The notes: generated by a model from the sequence alone, not told the origin. 64,000 nucleotides of DNA from Egicoccus sp. AB-alg2 (GCF_041821065.1 NZ_JBGUAX010000008.1:278520-342519); one strand, 5' to 3'. Positions 34,099 to 43,116 are shown, counted from the stretch's first letter. Made by a program: numbers and translations.

Positions 34099-34976
34099 CC
34101 GCAGCCACCGAACCGACCGCGCTGGCCCCGCCGGCCGTCTCGAAGCGGCGCAAGGCGCGCCGACCGGTTCCGGCCATGCTGGTCGTCGGCGCCATCGGCC
34201 TGTTCATCCTCGTCGCGATCTTCCTCTTCGGGGAACAGATCGCCGGCTACACCTCCACCCACCAGGCACTCACAGACCGACTGCTGCCGCCGATGACCGA
34301 CGGGCACCTGCTCGGCACCGACCAACTCGGTCGCGACGTGTTCGCGCGCGTCGCCGCCGGCTTCCGCTGGTCGTTGCCGGTGGGCTTCCTCGCCGCGACC
34401 ATGGCCACCACCATCGGCACCATCCTCGGCGTCGCCGCGGGCTGGTCCGAGGGGATCGTGCGCAACGTCATCACCCGTGTGATCGACATGGCGATCTCGT
34501 TCCCCTACTTCGTGCTCGCCACCGCAATAATCGCGGTGGTGGGCCGCGGCTTCACGACCCTGATCATCGTGCTCGGCTCCGTCGCCTGGGTGTCGGTCGC
34601 CCGGGTCGTCTACGCCGAGACCCGCGCGCTCAAGGAACGCGAGTACATCCTCGCGGCCCGGCTCATCGGCGTCCCGCCGGCCCGGATCCTGTTCACGTAC
34701 GTGCTGCGAGGTCTGCGTGCGCGCGTGACCGTCATGTTCGCGTTCCTATTCGCCGACCTGCTCGTTGCCGAAGCCGCGCTGTCCTACCTCGGGATCGGCG
34801 CGCCGGTCGGGGCGCCCTCCTGGGGCAACATGCTCTTCGCTGCCCGCGACGGCATCTTTACCGCCCCGTGGCTGCTGTGGGGGCCCGCCGCCGCGGTCGT
34901 GCTGGCGGTCATCACGGCGAACATGCTCGGGGACGGACTGAACCAGCGCTGGAACGTGGGGGTCGAGCAGGAATGA
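34095..34976 (+). CDS. ABC transporter permease, DppC-like
   Basis: ATG 34095 overlaps the previous stop; 293 residues. DppC marks are HLLGTDQLGRDVFARV after the first helix, ARLIGVPPARILFTYVLR as EAA loop, and SYLGIGAPVGAPSWGNML near the end. It forms the membrane pore with the DppB-like subunit. Its own stop overlaps the ATG of the ATPase gene (ATGA), so all subunits are translated in step. Confidence 0.88.
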   Translation: MTAATEPTALAPPAVSKRRKARRPVPAMLVVGAIGLFILVAIFLFGEQIAGYTSTHQALTDRLLPPMTDGHLLGTDQLGRDVFARVAAGFRWSLPVGFLAATMATTIGTILGVAAGWSEGIVRNVITRVIDMAISFPYFVLATAIIAVVGRGFTTLIIVLGSVAWVSVARVVYAETRALKEREYILAARLIGVPPARILFTYVLRGLRARVTVMFAFLFADLLVAEAALSYLGIGAPVGAPSWGNMLFAARDGIFTAPWLLWGPAAAVVLAVITANMLGDGLNQRWNVGVEQE

Positions 34977-36001
34977 CGAATCGCGTCGAAGAGCCCACCC
35001 CTGTCAAGGCCACTCCCGCCGCCGCAGACACGCCCCTGCTCGAAGTCGACGAGCTCACCGTGGAGTTCCCGGTCGGGGGTGGGCGGTGGCTGCCGATCGT
35101 CGATCGGGTGTCGTTCTCGCTCCATCGCGGTGAGGCGCTCGGTTTCGTCGGCGAGTCCGGGTCCGGCAAGACCATGAGCGCCCGGGCACTGCTCGGTCTG
35201 GTGCCGCGGCCCGGCCGCGTTCGCGGCTCGGTCCGTCTGCGTGGCCGTGAGGTCGTCGGGCTGGGCGACCGCGAGTGGACCAAGATCCGGTCGCGCGAGA
35301 TAGGGATGGTCTTCCAGGACGCGATGAGCGGCCTGAACCCGGTTCGCACTGTGGGCAGCACCCTCATCGAGGTCGCGCGCCGCACCGGGATCGGGCGCAA
35401 GGAAGCACGTGCCCGGGCCATTGAGGTGCTTGACGCCGTCGGGATCCCGTCACCGGTGGAACGACTCGACGTGTACCCCCACCAGCTTTCCGGTGGTCTG
35501 CGCCAGCGCATCATGATCGCCCTGGCCATCATCAACGAGCCGAGCATCATCATCGCCGACGAGCCGACGACGGCCCTCGACGCGACGATCCAGGCGCAGA
35601 TCATGGAACGCCTGCGGGCCCTGCTGGGGGACCGGGCACTGATGCTGATCACCCACGATATGGGTGTGGCGGCGTCACTGTGCGATCGCATCCAGGTCAT
35701 CTACGCCGGTCGGATGGCCGAGGCCGGTACGGCCCGCCAGGTGATGCAGACCCCACGGCACCCCTACACCGCCGGGCTCCTGCGCGCCGTGCCGAAGTTT
35801 GACCGCTCCCGCACTCCTTTGGTTCCCATCCCCGGGGTGCCGCCGCGCGCCGGCACGGTCGGCGACGCCTGCGCCTTCGCGCCGCGGTGCGCCAACGCCA
35901 CGGACGCCTGCCGCGACCAGCAGCCGCCCTTCGCCCCGGTCGACGGCCGCCTGCTTGCCTGCTACCACCCCTGGGGCCTGTCAAACGGGAGCGAGGCGTG
36001 A
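34973..36001 (+). CDS. ABC transporter ATPase, DppD-like
   Basis: ATG 34973, 342 residues. Walker A GESGSGKT (60-67), Q-loop VFQDAMSGLNP, signature LSGGLRQR, Walker B IIIADEPTTALD and H-loop ITHD are all intact. The C-terminal oligopeptide-type extension carries the cysteine set CAFAPRC...C...C found in DppD/OppD. It pairs with the DppF-like ATPase to power uptake. The last base of its stop is the first base of the next ATG. Confidence 0.9.
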   Translation: MTNRVEEPTPVKATPAAADTPLLEVDELTVEFPVGGGRWLPIVDRVSFSLHRGEALGFVGESGSGKTMSARALLGLVPRPGRVRGSVRLRGREVVGLGDREWTKIRSREIGMVFQDAMSGLNPVRTVGSTLIEVARRTGIGRKEARARAIEVLDAVGIPSPVERLDVYPHQLSGGLRQRIMIALAIINEPSIIIADEPTTALDATIQAQIMERLRALLGDRALMLITHDMGVAASLCDRIQVIYAGRMAEAGTARQVMQTPRHPYTAGLLRAVPKFDRSRTPLVPIPGVPPRAGTVGDACAFAPRCANATDACRDQQPPFAPVDGRLLACYHPWGLSNGSEA

Positions 36002-36975
36002 TGGCACCCTTCGTCGACGTCCAGCAACTCAGCGTGCACTTCCGCGTCGGGCGGCATCAGGCGCTGCAGGCGGTGCGGTCCGTCGACCTCGCGATCCAGC
36101 GGGGTGAGACCGTCGGCCTGGTCGGCGAGAGCGGTTCGGGCAAGTCGACGTTGGCCCGCACGATCGTGCGGGCCGAGCGGCCAGCCGCCGGCAGCATCCT
36201 GTTCGACGGTCAAGACCTCGCCCCGCTGTCCGACCGTCAGCTGCGGCCGTACCGCAGCCGTATGCAGATGATCTTCCAGGACCCGTTCGGCAGCCTCGAT
36301 CCGCGGATGCGCGTCGGCGACGTCATCGGCGAGCCGCTGCGCGTGCACCGGCGCGGCAACCGCAACTGGATCCGCGGCCGCGTCGCCGAACTGCTCGAAG
36401 TCGTCGGCCTGGATGCGTCGGCGGCCGAGAGATCACCGGCACAGTTCTCGGGGGGCCAGCGCCAGCGCATCTCGGTCGCCCGCGCGCTCGCCCTCGAACC
36501 GCAGCTGCTGGTCGCGGACGAGCCGGTCTCGGCGCTCGACGTCTCCATCCAGGCGCAGATCATCTCGTTGCTCAATCGGGTGCAGGACGACCTCGGCCTC
36601 ACGACCCTGGTGATCGCCCACGACCTGGCGCTCGTCCATCAGATCTCGGACCGCATCGCGGTCATGTACCTCGGCGAGATCGTCGAAGAGGGCACGGCCG
36701 ACGAGGTCGTGTTCGCCCCCCAACACCCCTACACGGCCTCGCTGCTATCGGCCACGCCCGTGGCGGATCCCGACGCCGAGGCGGGCCGCGAACGGATCGT
36801 GCTCAGCGGCGAACAGCCCTCGCCCTTGCAGCCGCCGACGGGCTGCTCGTTCCACACGCGCTGCCCTATCGCCCGCCCACACTGCGCCACCGACGCGCCG
36901 CCGCTGGTCGAGGTCGGCGGGCGCCGCGTGGCCTGCCACTACGCCGGCGAGATCGCCCCCGTCATCGTCGCCTGA
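36001..36975 (+). CDS. ABC transporter ATPase, DppF-like
   Basis: ATG 36001, 324 residues. Walker A GESGSGKST (42-50), Q-loop IFQDPFGSLDPRM, signature FSGGQRQR, Walker B LLVADEPVSALD and H-loop AHD are present, with the C-terminal CSFHTRCP...C cluster. It is the last gene of the dpp-like operon and ends 25 bp from the convergent membrane-protein gene at 37000. Confidence 0.9.
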   Translation: MAPFVDVQQLSVHFRVGRHQALQAVRSVDLAIQRGETVGLVGESGSGKSTLARTIVRAERPAAGSILFDGQDLAPLSDRQLRPYRSRMQMIFQDPFGSLDPRMRVGDVIGEPLRVHRRGNRNWIRGRVAELLEVVGLDASAAERSPAQFSGGQRQRISVARALALEPQLLVADEPVSALDVSIQAQIISLLNRVQDDLGLTTLVIAHDLALVHQISDRIAVMYLGEIVEEGTADEVVFAPQHPYTASLLSATPVADPDAEAGRERIVLSGEQPSPLQPPTGCSFHTRCPIARPHCATDAPPLVEVGGRRVACHYAGEIAPVIVA

Positions 36976-36999
36976 GTCGGGCGGCTTGCCGCGGCGAGC

Positions 37000-37695
37000 T
37001 CAGCCGAGGGTCGGGCGGAACACCGCGACGAAGGTCATGACGACGAGGCCGCCCCAGATGTAGAGCACGGCGGGGTACACGCGACGCATCGCCTGGTCCA
37101 TGACGACGAGCTGCTCCTCGGCCTCGCCCTCCTCGACCACCGAGCGCAGCGCCGGCGTGAAGGGTGCCGCGGCGCTGCGGATGCGCAGCCCGGCCAGGAT
37201 CAGCGTGCCAAACATGACCGCCTTGATGGCGACGAAGTCGGCTGGGAACACGTCGCTGGCCCCGACCAGGCTGGCGGCGCCGAACCCCATGAAGCCGGCG
37301 ACCGCGACCAGACGCAGCCACAGGTCCAGCTTGCGGAACCAACCCGCCGGCGCCCTCCCGGGATCCGGGCTACCGAGCACGGCCAGGCGGCGGAACGACC
37401 ACACCGACAGGCCGGCCCACGCGATCCCAATGATGGTGACCGGTGCGAGCACCCAGGTCGGCACCTGGGCGTACCCGCCCACGTCGGCCAGCCCGAGCCC
37501 CACCGGGATCATCAAGACGAGCGACAGGCGCGGCGCCAGATCGAGCCCGCGCATCAGGCGGCGCAGCTCCACCCGCGCGTCGCCGGACAGCCCGCGTCGC
37601 CGGATGAAGAAGCTGGACGTGAACACGCCGACGTCAATCCCGAGCCACGCGACCAGCAACAAAATATGGAGAACGAGGAGGAAGTTGCGCACCAT
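37000..37695 (-). CDS. Integral membrane protein, CopD/DUF2269-like
   Basis: The 231-residue product starts at ATG 37695. About five or six hydrophobic helices are visible, starting with LLVLHILLLVAWLGIDVGVF. The His-Trp pattern in helix 1 recalls CopD and DUF2269 proteins, which may bind haem or copper. A cytoplasmic loop carries GLSGDARVELRRLMRGLDLAPR. The tail reads YIWGGLVVMTFVAVFRPTLG. It is divergent from the GlcG/HbpS-like gene, with two tandem operator units in between, so it belongs to the same regulon. A role in respiration or redox coupling is only a possibility. Confidence 0.6.
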   Translation of the reverse strand: MVRNFLLVLHILLLVAWLGIDVGVFTSSFFIRRRGLSGDARVELRRLMRGLDLAPRLSLVLMIPVGLGLADVGGYAQVPTWVLAPVTIIGIAWAGLSVWSFRRLAVLGSPDPGRAPAGWFRKLDLWLRLVAVAGFMGFGAASLVGASDVFPADFVAIKAVMFGTLILAGLRIRSAAAPFTPALRSVVEEGEAEEQLVVMDQAMRRVYPAVLYIWGGLVVMTFVAVFRPTLG

Positions 37696-37696
37696 T

Positions 37697-37733
37697 GTTC
37701 CTTCAGGCGTAACGCTGTTTCGTGTAGCGTAAT
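37697..37733. promoter_or_regulatory. Tandem operator between divergent membrane protein and GlcG/HbpS gene
   Basis: GTTCC-N7-GTAAC (37697-37713) and GTTTC-N7-GTAAT (37717-37733) repeat at the exact 20-bp period. The first unit abuts the ATG of the minus-strand gene and the second ends 35 bp before the plus-strand ATG. Confidence 0.55.
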
Positions 37734-37767
37734 ACGCGCCGTGTTCGTCGGTTGCATCGGAGACGTC

Positions 37768-38196
37768 ATGTCCGTGCCCTTCGCGCCAGCCCTGGCTGCT
37801 GAGGTCGTCCGCGTCGGCATCGAGATCGCGGAGGCGATCGGTTCGCCAATGGCCGTGGCGTTCGTGGACGGCGGCGCGCGCCTGGTCGCGTTCGCGCGCA
37901 CGACCGATGCGACCCCGGCCGCCGTCGACGCGGCACCGGCGAAGGCGCGGACCGCACTGTGGTTCGGCCGCCCGACGGCCGACACGCTCGATATGGCCGA
38001 ACGACGTCCGGTCGTGTACGAGACGCTGCTCGGGACCAGCCCACACCCGCTCGTGCTGTCTATGGGCGGGCTGTGCCTGCAGGTGGACGGGCACACCGTC
38101 GGCGCGATAGGCGCCGCCGGCGCGAGGCTGGGGGCGACGGACGTCGAGGTCGCGCAGGCGATGCTGCGGACCTGGGTGGCCGGCCGTGACGTGTGA
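37768..38196 (+). CDS. GlcG/HbpS-family protein
   Basis: Start ATG 37768 after GGAGACG; GTG 37741 is a weaker alternative. The 142 residues match the Pfam HbpS/GlcG fold: LAAEVVRVGIEIAEAIGSPMAVAFVDGGARLVAFART, then AKARTALWFGRPT and GGLCLQVDGHTVGAIGAAGA. Members bind haem or cobalamin-like ligands (HbpS) or accompany glycolate and propanediol catabolism (GlcG). Many sit in catabolic clusters without known activity. No signal peptide is visible, so it is cytoplasmic. Confidence 0.8.
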   Translation: MSVPFAPALAAEVVRVGIEIAEAIGSPMAVAFVDGGARLVAFARTTDATPAAVDAAPAKARTALWFGRPTADTLDMAERRPVVYETLLGTSPHPLVLSMGGLCLQVDGHTVGAIGAAGARLGATDVEVAQAMLRTWVAGRDV

Positions 38197-38237
38197 GTTC
38201 TCGCCGCCCCGGCACCGCTGGCGCCAGAACGGGGGAG

Positions 38238-39671
38238 TCAGTCCCAGTCGCCTTCGGCGAAGCGCTCCACGGCCCAACGGCCCAGCGACAGCGCCGGCCC
38301 GATGCTCATGCCGCCGGCGAACGCGTCGCCCGAGAACTGGCTCATGCCGAGCACCTCGCCGGCGAGGCGGATGCCCTCGACGGGGTGCCCGTCGCCGTCT
38401 AGCGGCCGTAGCTGCTCGTCGACCTCGGGACCACCGCGTGTGAGCAACATCCCGCCACGGCTGAACACGCCGTAGAAGGGCGGCTCGCTGATCGTCGCCG
38501 GCCGGTGCTCGCGGCCCAGCGGGTCCGGCTCCCCGGCCGCCACCGCCCGGTTATAGGCGTCGACCGTCGCTGCGAGCCCGTCGGCGTCGACGTCGAGCTT
38601 GGCGGCCAGCTCGGCCAGGGAGTCGGCCCGGTGCAGCCATGCGCCCCGCTCGGCCTCCTCGAGTTCGCGTTCGCGGGTCCAGTCGGGCCCGATCGCGGGT
38701 GGCCCCTCGCGCACGGCGTGCTGGTCCCAGATCGCGGCGATGGCCATGTCGGGCTGGTCCAGCAGCCGCTGTTCGCGCTGGTGTGGCGAGCGTACGTCCT
38801 CGGCCACGAAGCGTTCGCCGCGCCGGTTGACCCACAGCTCCCAGGGCAGCCGCGAGTTCGCATCGACGATGAGGCGCTGGTCGTGGAGGCGGAACCCGAA
38901 CAGCGGCCGGTCGGGGTCCTCGATCAGGCCCATGGTCGGGATGTATTCCTCGCCCCGGATCAGGCGGGTCCCGAATCGGCGTCGCAGAATCTCGTGACCG
39001 TCGCCGGTCGCGTGGTCGCGACAACCGACCAGGGCGCTGGGCCAGCGCGGCTGCTGTTCGGCCAGCAGCGCGCGGTTGGCCGCATACCCGCCCGTGGTGA
39101 GCAGCGTGGCCCGCGCACGGATCTCGAACTCGCCGTCGGCGGATGCGACCCTGGCCCCGACGACCGCGCCGTCCTCGACTAGCAGGTCGGTGACGCGATG
39201 CCCCAGCCGCACGTCGATGCCGTCGCCGACGCGGGGCCGCAGCGTCCGCAGGATCGCCAGGCCGCCCTCGGTGCGGGGACCGGCGCCCCAGTAGGTCCGC
39301 GGCCTGGAATAGACCTCGTGGCCGTAGACCAGCGCGGGGCTCTCGGGCGCGAAGGGGAAGCCCAGCGACTCGAGCCAGTCGACCATGGGGCCGGCCCGGT
39401 CAACCGCCAGCCGCACCAGGTGCGGGGTCGCGAGCTCGTGGCCGATGCGCATCACGTCGGCGTAGTGCTCGTCGGGCGTGTCCTCGATCCCGCGCTCGCG
39501 CTGCAGCAGTGTCCCCGCAGCACTGAACTGCCCGAAGGACCAATGGAGTTGGCCGCCGAGATCGTCGGTCTTCTCTACGACGGTCGCGGCGATCCCGAGT
39601 TCGCTGGCCGTCACGGCGGCGGCCAGGCCGGCCGTGCCACCGCCGATGATGAGCAGGTCCGTGCGTGCCAA
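38238..39671 (-). CDS. FAD-dependent oxidoreductase, fumarate-reductase/ketosteroid-dehydrogenase type
   Basis: TTG 39671 with GAAGGG upstream is the best start, 477 residues. The dinucleotide motif GGGTAG (10-15) opens the FAD_binding_2 fold, and VEKTDDLGGQ follows. The C-terminal FAD block reads LAGEVLGMSQFSGDAFAGGMSIGPALSLGRWA. The family oxidises or reduces C-C bonds next to carbonyls. It lies directly after the alpha/beta-hydrolase gene (17 bp gap) on the minus strand, under an operator at 40510-40546. The substrate is not evident; no haem or secretion signal is present. Confidence 0.82.
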   Translation of the reverse strand: MARTDLLIIGGGTAGLAAAVTASELGIAATVVEKTDDLGGQLHWSFGQFSAAGTLLQRERGIEDTPDEHYADVMRIGHELATPHLVRLAVDRAGPMVDWLESLGFPFAPESPALVYGHEVYSRPRTYWGAGPRTEGGLAILRTLRPRVGDGIDVRLGHRVTDLLVEDGAVVGARVASADGEFEIRARATLLTTGGYAANRALLAEQQPRWPSALVGCRDHATGDGHEILRRRFGTRLIRGEEYIPTMGLIEDPDRPLFGFRLHDQRLIVDANSRLPWELWVNRRGERFVAEDVRSPHQREQRLLDQPDMAIAAIWDQHAVREGPPAIGPDWTRERELEEAERGAWLHRADSLAELAAKLDVDADGLAATVDAYNRAVAAGEPDPLGREHRPATISEPPFYGVFSRGGMLLTRGGPEVDEQLRPLDGDGHPVEGIRLAGEVLGMSQFSGDAFAGGMSIGPALSLGRWAVERFAEGDWD

Positions 39672-39687
39672 GGCGAGCCCTTCGCGG

Positions 39688-40497
39688 TCAGGCGCGAACG
39701 CGCGCGACGAGTTCGGCGATCGGTTCGGCCATCCGTTCCGGGTGCTCGTACGAGACCCAAGACGTGCCCGCGATCGAGACCGGTTCGACACCGAAACGAG
39801 CGGCAACGGCCGCGGCAAAGCCCCGGAGCGGGTCGCGGTCGGCGGTGAGGATGCTGGTCGGCCGCGACGGCGCCACGGTGGCGGCGCGGTCGAGGATGGC
39901 CGGCAGGTCCGCGCCCAGCAGCTGGACGTAGCCGGTGAACCACTGCCGGCCGGCGCGTAGGCGGTCGGCCATGATGGTCAGCGCGACGTCGGGGTCCGGG
40001 TCGTCCTCCAGCGGGCCGGTCACGTAGCGCCAGATGTCGAGCAGTTCGGTGCCCTCGCGGGAGATGTCGGCCGGCCGCAGCGCCGGTCCCAGGCGCGAGA
40101 ACTTGGTCTGCCAGTCCGGGTAGTACGGGTAGCCCGACAGCATCAGGCCTCGGACGAGGTCGGGCTCGCTGGCCGCGACCTGCGCCGCGAGCACGGCGCC
40201 GGTGTGATGGCCGACGACGACCAGCGGGCCGTCGGTGACGTCGCGGATCGCGGCGACCACGTGCTCGGCGTGCTCCTCGAGCGACAACTGCCACTGTGGC
40301 GGGTCGGACTCGCCGTAGCCGAACAGGTCGATCGCGCAGGTGCGGATCTCCGGCGCGAGCTGCTCCATCACCGGCAGCCACATCCGGCCGGACGAGGGGC
40401 TCTGGTGGATGAAGGCCACCGTCGGTCGTCTCTCCGGATCGCCGGCCAGGCGCAGGTGCAGATAGCCGGGCGGCCTGGAGGCCAGTGCGCGTTCCAC
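39688..40497 (-). CDS. Alpha/beta-hydrolase-fold protein with atypical nucleophile elbow
   Basis: GTG 40497 lies seven bases after AGGAG; the longer TTG 40503 has poor spacing. The 269 residues follow the MhpC-like fold: FIHQSPSSGRMW (oxyanion loop), IDLFGYGESDPP, then VVVGHHTGAVLA as nucleophile elbow, ILTADRDPL (acid) and SYEHPERMAEPI (His). In the elbow G-x-nucleophile-x-G the central residue (98) is His instead of Ser. Either a different mechanism or a cofactor-free lyase/oxygenase-like role is implied. Together with the FAD enzyme downstream it forms a two-gene operon. Confidence 0.75.
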   Translation of the reverse strand: MERALASRPPGYLHLRLAGDPERRPTVAFIHQSPSSGRMWLPVMEQLAPEIRTCAIDLFGYGESDPPQWQLSLEEHAEHVVAAIRDVTDGPLVVVGHHTGAVLAAQVAASEPDLVRGLMLSGYPYYPDWQTKFSRLGPALRPADISREGTELLDIWRYVTGPLEDDPDPDVALTIMADRLRAGRQWFTGYVQLLGADLPAILDRAATVAPSRPTSILTADRDPLRGFAAAVAARFGVEPVSIAGTSWVSYEHPERMAEPIAELVARVRA

Positions 40498-40509
40498 GAG
40501 CAAACTCCT

Positions 40510-40546
40510 GTACCACTATTTATGACACTGTTTCACACAGGGAAAT
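40510..40546. promoter_or_regulatory. Tandem operator upstream of hydrolase/FAD enzyme operon
   Basis: GTTTC-N7-GAAAT (40530-40546) has a weaker unit, GTACC-N7-ATGAC, 20 bp away at 40510-40526. They lie 13-49 bp before the GTG of the minus-strand hydrolase and also just beyond the stop of the amidohydrolase at 40562. Confidence 0.45.
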
Positions 40547-40561
40547 ACCGCGGCAAGCTGC

Positions 40562-41893
40562 TCAGCGCGCCGCGGCGGCGAGCAGGGCATCCTGCGCCGC
40601 GACGGCGTCGCGCCGGATCGCGTCCTCGTCGCTGCCAACGACTGCCCCGTCGCGCACGAGCCACCGGCCCTCGGCGACGACGTCGGAGACGTGCTCGCGG
40701 GCGCCCGCCATGACCACGCGTTCAGCGATCCTGCCCACGGTGAGGACCGGTGGCAGCAGGCCGGCCAGCACGACGACGTCCGCCGCGTAACCCACGGCAA
40801 GACGCCCGACCCGGCCCTCGAGTCCCAGCGCCGCCGCGCCCCCGACAGTCAGTGCCTCGAGGCTGTCCAGGGCGGTCCAGGCGTCCGGGTCGCCCGCCGC
40901 GGACCGCTGGGCGATCGTCGCCACCTTGGCGTTCTGCAGCACGTCGTGGTTGCCGTTGGGATGGTCGAGCCCGAGACCGAGGGTGAGGCCGGCGGCACGC
41001 AGCGGGCGCAGGTCGGGGATCTCGAGCCCCATGTGCAGGTTGCTGACCGGGCAGTACGCCGTACCGGCGCCCGCCTGCCCCAGCAGGCGCAGTTCGTTGG
41101 CGTCGAGGTGGACCGGATGGGCGAACAACCACCCGGCATCGAGTACACCGAGATGGTCGAGGTGTTCGACGGCCCGCCGGCCGAGCGTCTCGTCGGCCCA
41201 TCGCTCGAAAGCGCGGGAGTAGGTCAGATGCATGGCGGCTCGGCGGTGCCGGGCGCCGTGCAGCGCCCGAACGAGGTCGTCGGTGGCGCGGGGGAGCGAG
41301 AGCGGCTCGCCTTCGATCTCGAGGCGGTCGCCCGCGAAGAGGTTCCGGAGCCGGTCGAGTTCCTGCACGGCGCCGTCGGGCGTGTGCTGCTGTTGGGGTG
41401 GGATCAACTCGGTGCGGTCGAGGAACGCGGCCGAGAAGTGCACCCGCAGCCCACTGCTCGCAGCCGCCTCGATGGCCCCGTCGACGCGACGGTCGCCCTT
41501 CCATGCGGCCTGGGAATCCGTCGTCGTGGTCACGCCGGCGCGCGCCAGTTCGAGGAAGCCCAACGCGGCGAGTGCCCGGGACCGGTCCTGGTCGATCGCG
41601 GCGACGAACCGACGTCGTGCCTCGGGCGGCGCGGCGCCGAGCCCCGGCTGGGCCTCGGGTTCCACGCCGGTGAGCCCGGCACTGGTGACGTGGTGGTGGA
41701 CGTTGACGAATCCCGGCAGGACGAGGGCGTCGTGCCGGTCGTGCACCCCGTCGGCATCGAGGTCGCCGGACCGCGGTGGGCGGATCTCGACCAGGGTCCC
41801 GCCGTCCCAGCCGACGTAGGCCGGGGAGAGCAGCGGCTGGTCGGGGTCCATCGTGCAGGCCGCGCCAGCGACCAGTCCGCCCTTGCGCGCCAT
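40562..41893 (-). CDS. Amidohydrolase, TRZ/ATZ (chlorohydrolase/cytosine-deaminase-like) family
   Basis: ATG 41893 behind AGAGGAG, 443 residues. The metal-binding signature HHHV (66-68), then HLTYSR, AHPVHLD, CPVSNLHMG and GLGLDHPNG mark a zinc amidohydrolase of the SsnA/TrzA/AtzB branch. Members remove amino, chloro or alkylamino groups from triazines, pyrimidines, guanine or methylthioadenosine. The Asp of the usual GTDG site appears as LDHPNG. It is a single minus-strand gene divergent from the methyltransferase operon. Deamination of a heterocycle fits the rest of the island. Confidence 0.85.
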   Translation of the reverse strand: MARKGGLVAGAACTMDPDQPLLSPAYVGWDGGTLVEIRPPRSGDLDADGVHDRHDALVLPGFVNVHHHVTSAGLTGVEPEAQPGLGAAPPEARRRFVAAIDQDRSRALAALGFLELARAGVTTTTDSQAAWKGDRRVDGAIEAAASSGLRVHFSAAFLDRTELIPPQQQHTPDGAVQELDRLRNLFAGDRLEIEGEPLSLPRATDDLVRALHGARHRRAAMHLTYSRAFERWADETLGRRAVEHLDHLGVLDAGWLFAHPVHLDANELRLLGQAGAGTAYCPVSNLHMGLEIPDLRPLRAAGLTLGLGLDHPNGNHDVLQNAKVATIAQRSAAGDPDAWTALDSLEALTVGGAAALGLEGRVGRLAVGYAADVVVLAGLLPPVLTVGRIAERVVMAGAREHVSDVVAEGRWLVRDGAVVGSDEDAIRRDAVAAQDALLAAAAR

Positions 41894-41926
41894 GCCCGGC
41901 TCCTCTTGCCGCTCTGCCCCCGAACC

Positions 41927-41963
41927 GTCTACGCTGACGGTACAGCGTACCGCCCTGCGGAAC
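41927..41963. promoter_or_regulatory. Tandem operator between amidohydrolase and methyltransferase operon
   Basis: GTACC-N7-GGAAC at 41947-41963 is preceded by a weaker unit GTCTA-N7-GGTAC at 41927-41943, again 20 bp apart. The pair is centred between the divergent starts at 41893 and 42016. Confidence 0.5.
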
Positions 41964-42015
41964 GATCTGCGCATCCGGGATCGTGCACGGGCGTGCCGGG
42001 AGGAATGGAGGACCT

Positions 42016-43116
42016 GTGGTCGCCGAATCATCCGCCGCCGCGCCGGTGCGACTCGATGTCGTCGAGCCGGCGCGACTCGACGTCGCCGAACAGGCGCGAC
42101 TCGACTTCGTCCTGCGCCTGCGCCAACGGTGGGGGGACACGCTCTACCCCGCCCTCGTCGCATCCGCCCGCACCGCCGACCCCGAGGTCGCCGGCCGCCC
42201 CGTCGACGAGGTCGCGCCGGTCGTGCACGCGCAGCCGCAGTATCCGTGGTTCGCCTGGGGCGAACGCGGCGTGCAGAAGATGATGTGGCGCGCCATCACC
42301 GACGTGGTCCGCCGGCAGCGTCTGGCGCTCCCGGAACCCGACGACGCGCCGGGCAGCCTGGAACTCGACCCCGATCTGGTGCCGCCGGCGTACTACACCG
42401 AGTACGACATCCACATCCAGCCCGGCGGTCTGTGGGACAACGAGGAGGCGGCGCTCGTCTACGAGATGGGCGCCAAGATCGTCATGATGGGGGGCAACGA
42501 CGACTACCTATTCCACGACTTGCTGACGCGCACGGCCACCCCGGCGCGCGAGCCGCGGCGGATCGTCGATCTCGGTTGCGGGTTCGGCAAGAGCACCCGA
42601 CCCTTCGCCCGCGTCTACCCCCAGGCCGAGGTGATCGGGGTCGACCTCGCCGCGCCGGTGCTCCGGCTCGCCCACGCGCAGGCGGCCGCACACGGCCTGC
42701 CGATCCGTTTCGTCCAGGCCGATGCCGCCGCGACGCCCTTCCAGGACGGCTCGGTCGACCTGGTCACTGCCACCATGCTGATCCACGAGATCCCGCCTGC
42801 CGACCTGGCCGAGGTGTTCAGCGAGATCGCACGCATCCTCGCTCCCGGCGGCTCGGTCCGGATCCTCGACTTCCAGCCCACCGGCGACGGCCCCCGCGAT
42901 CTCGCCATGCGCGAGCACGGCGCCCGCAACAACGAACCGTTCATGCCGATGCTGTTCGACACCGACATCGTCGGCATGTGCCGCGAGCGCGGTCTCGAGG
43001 CCCGCTGGGTCGCCTTCGACGAACGCGGCGAGGGCCGCCTCGACGGGTTGGCGTGGCCGGAGCGCAAGGAATGGCACTTCCCCTGGGCGGTACTCGAAGC
43101 GGAGACGGTGGCATGA
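42016..43116 (+). CDS. SAM-dependent class I methyltransferase A
   Basis: GTG 42016 five bases after GGAG; 366 residues. Motif I is VDLGCGFGKST (from 184), followed by GVDLAAPVLRLA (motif II), DAAATPFQDGSVDLV and RILAPGGSVRILDF. A helical domain of about 170 residues precedes the Rossmann part, with FTEYDIHIQPGGLWD-like text (YYTEYDIHIQPGG). The same layout, including YFTSADIHLQP at the matching place, occurs in the protein at 50498, so they are paralogs. Codons 10-34 are built from three 24-bp DNA repeats (VRLDVVEP, ARLDVAEQ, ARLDFVLR). The next gene overlaps its stop. Confidence 0.82.
   Translation: MVAESSAAAPVRLDVVEPARLDVAEQARLDFVLRLRQRWGDTLYPALVASARTADPEVAGRPVDEVAPVVHAQPQYPWFAWGERGVQKMMWRAITDVVRRQRLALPEPDDAPGSLELDPDLVPPAYYTEYDIHIQPGGLWDNEEAALVYEMGAKIVMMGGNDDYLFHDLLTRTATPAREPRRIVDLGCGFGKSTRPFARVYPQAEVIGVDLAAPVLRLAHAQAAAHGLPIRFVQADAAATPFQDGSVDLVTATMLIHEIPPADLAEVFSEIARILAPGGSVRILDFQPTGDGPRDLAMREHGARNNEPFMPMLFDTDIVGMCRERGLEARWVAFDERGEGRLDGLAWPERKEWHFPWAVLEAETVA
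42045..42116 (+). repeat. Three tandem 24-bp repeats inside methyltransferase A
   Basis: Units start at 42045, 42069 and 42093 and share GCGACTCGA plus TGTCGTC-like text. They encode eight-residue repeats RLDV/F in the N-terminus. The paralog at 50498 lacks them, so they arose after the duplication. Confidence 0.6.

Noticed and set aside
33168..36001. Two 600-plus-codon frames overlapping the dpp-like permease and ATPase genes
   Set aside because: Arg/Pro/His-rich text without domains; the permease and ATPase frames carry full family motifs.
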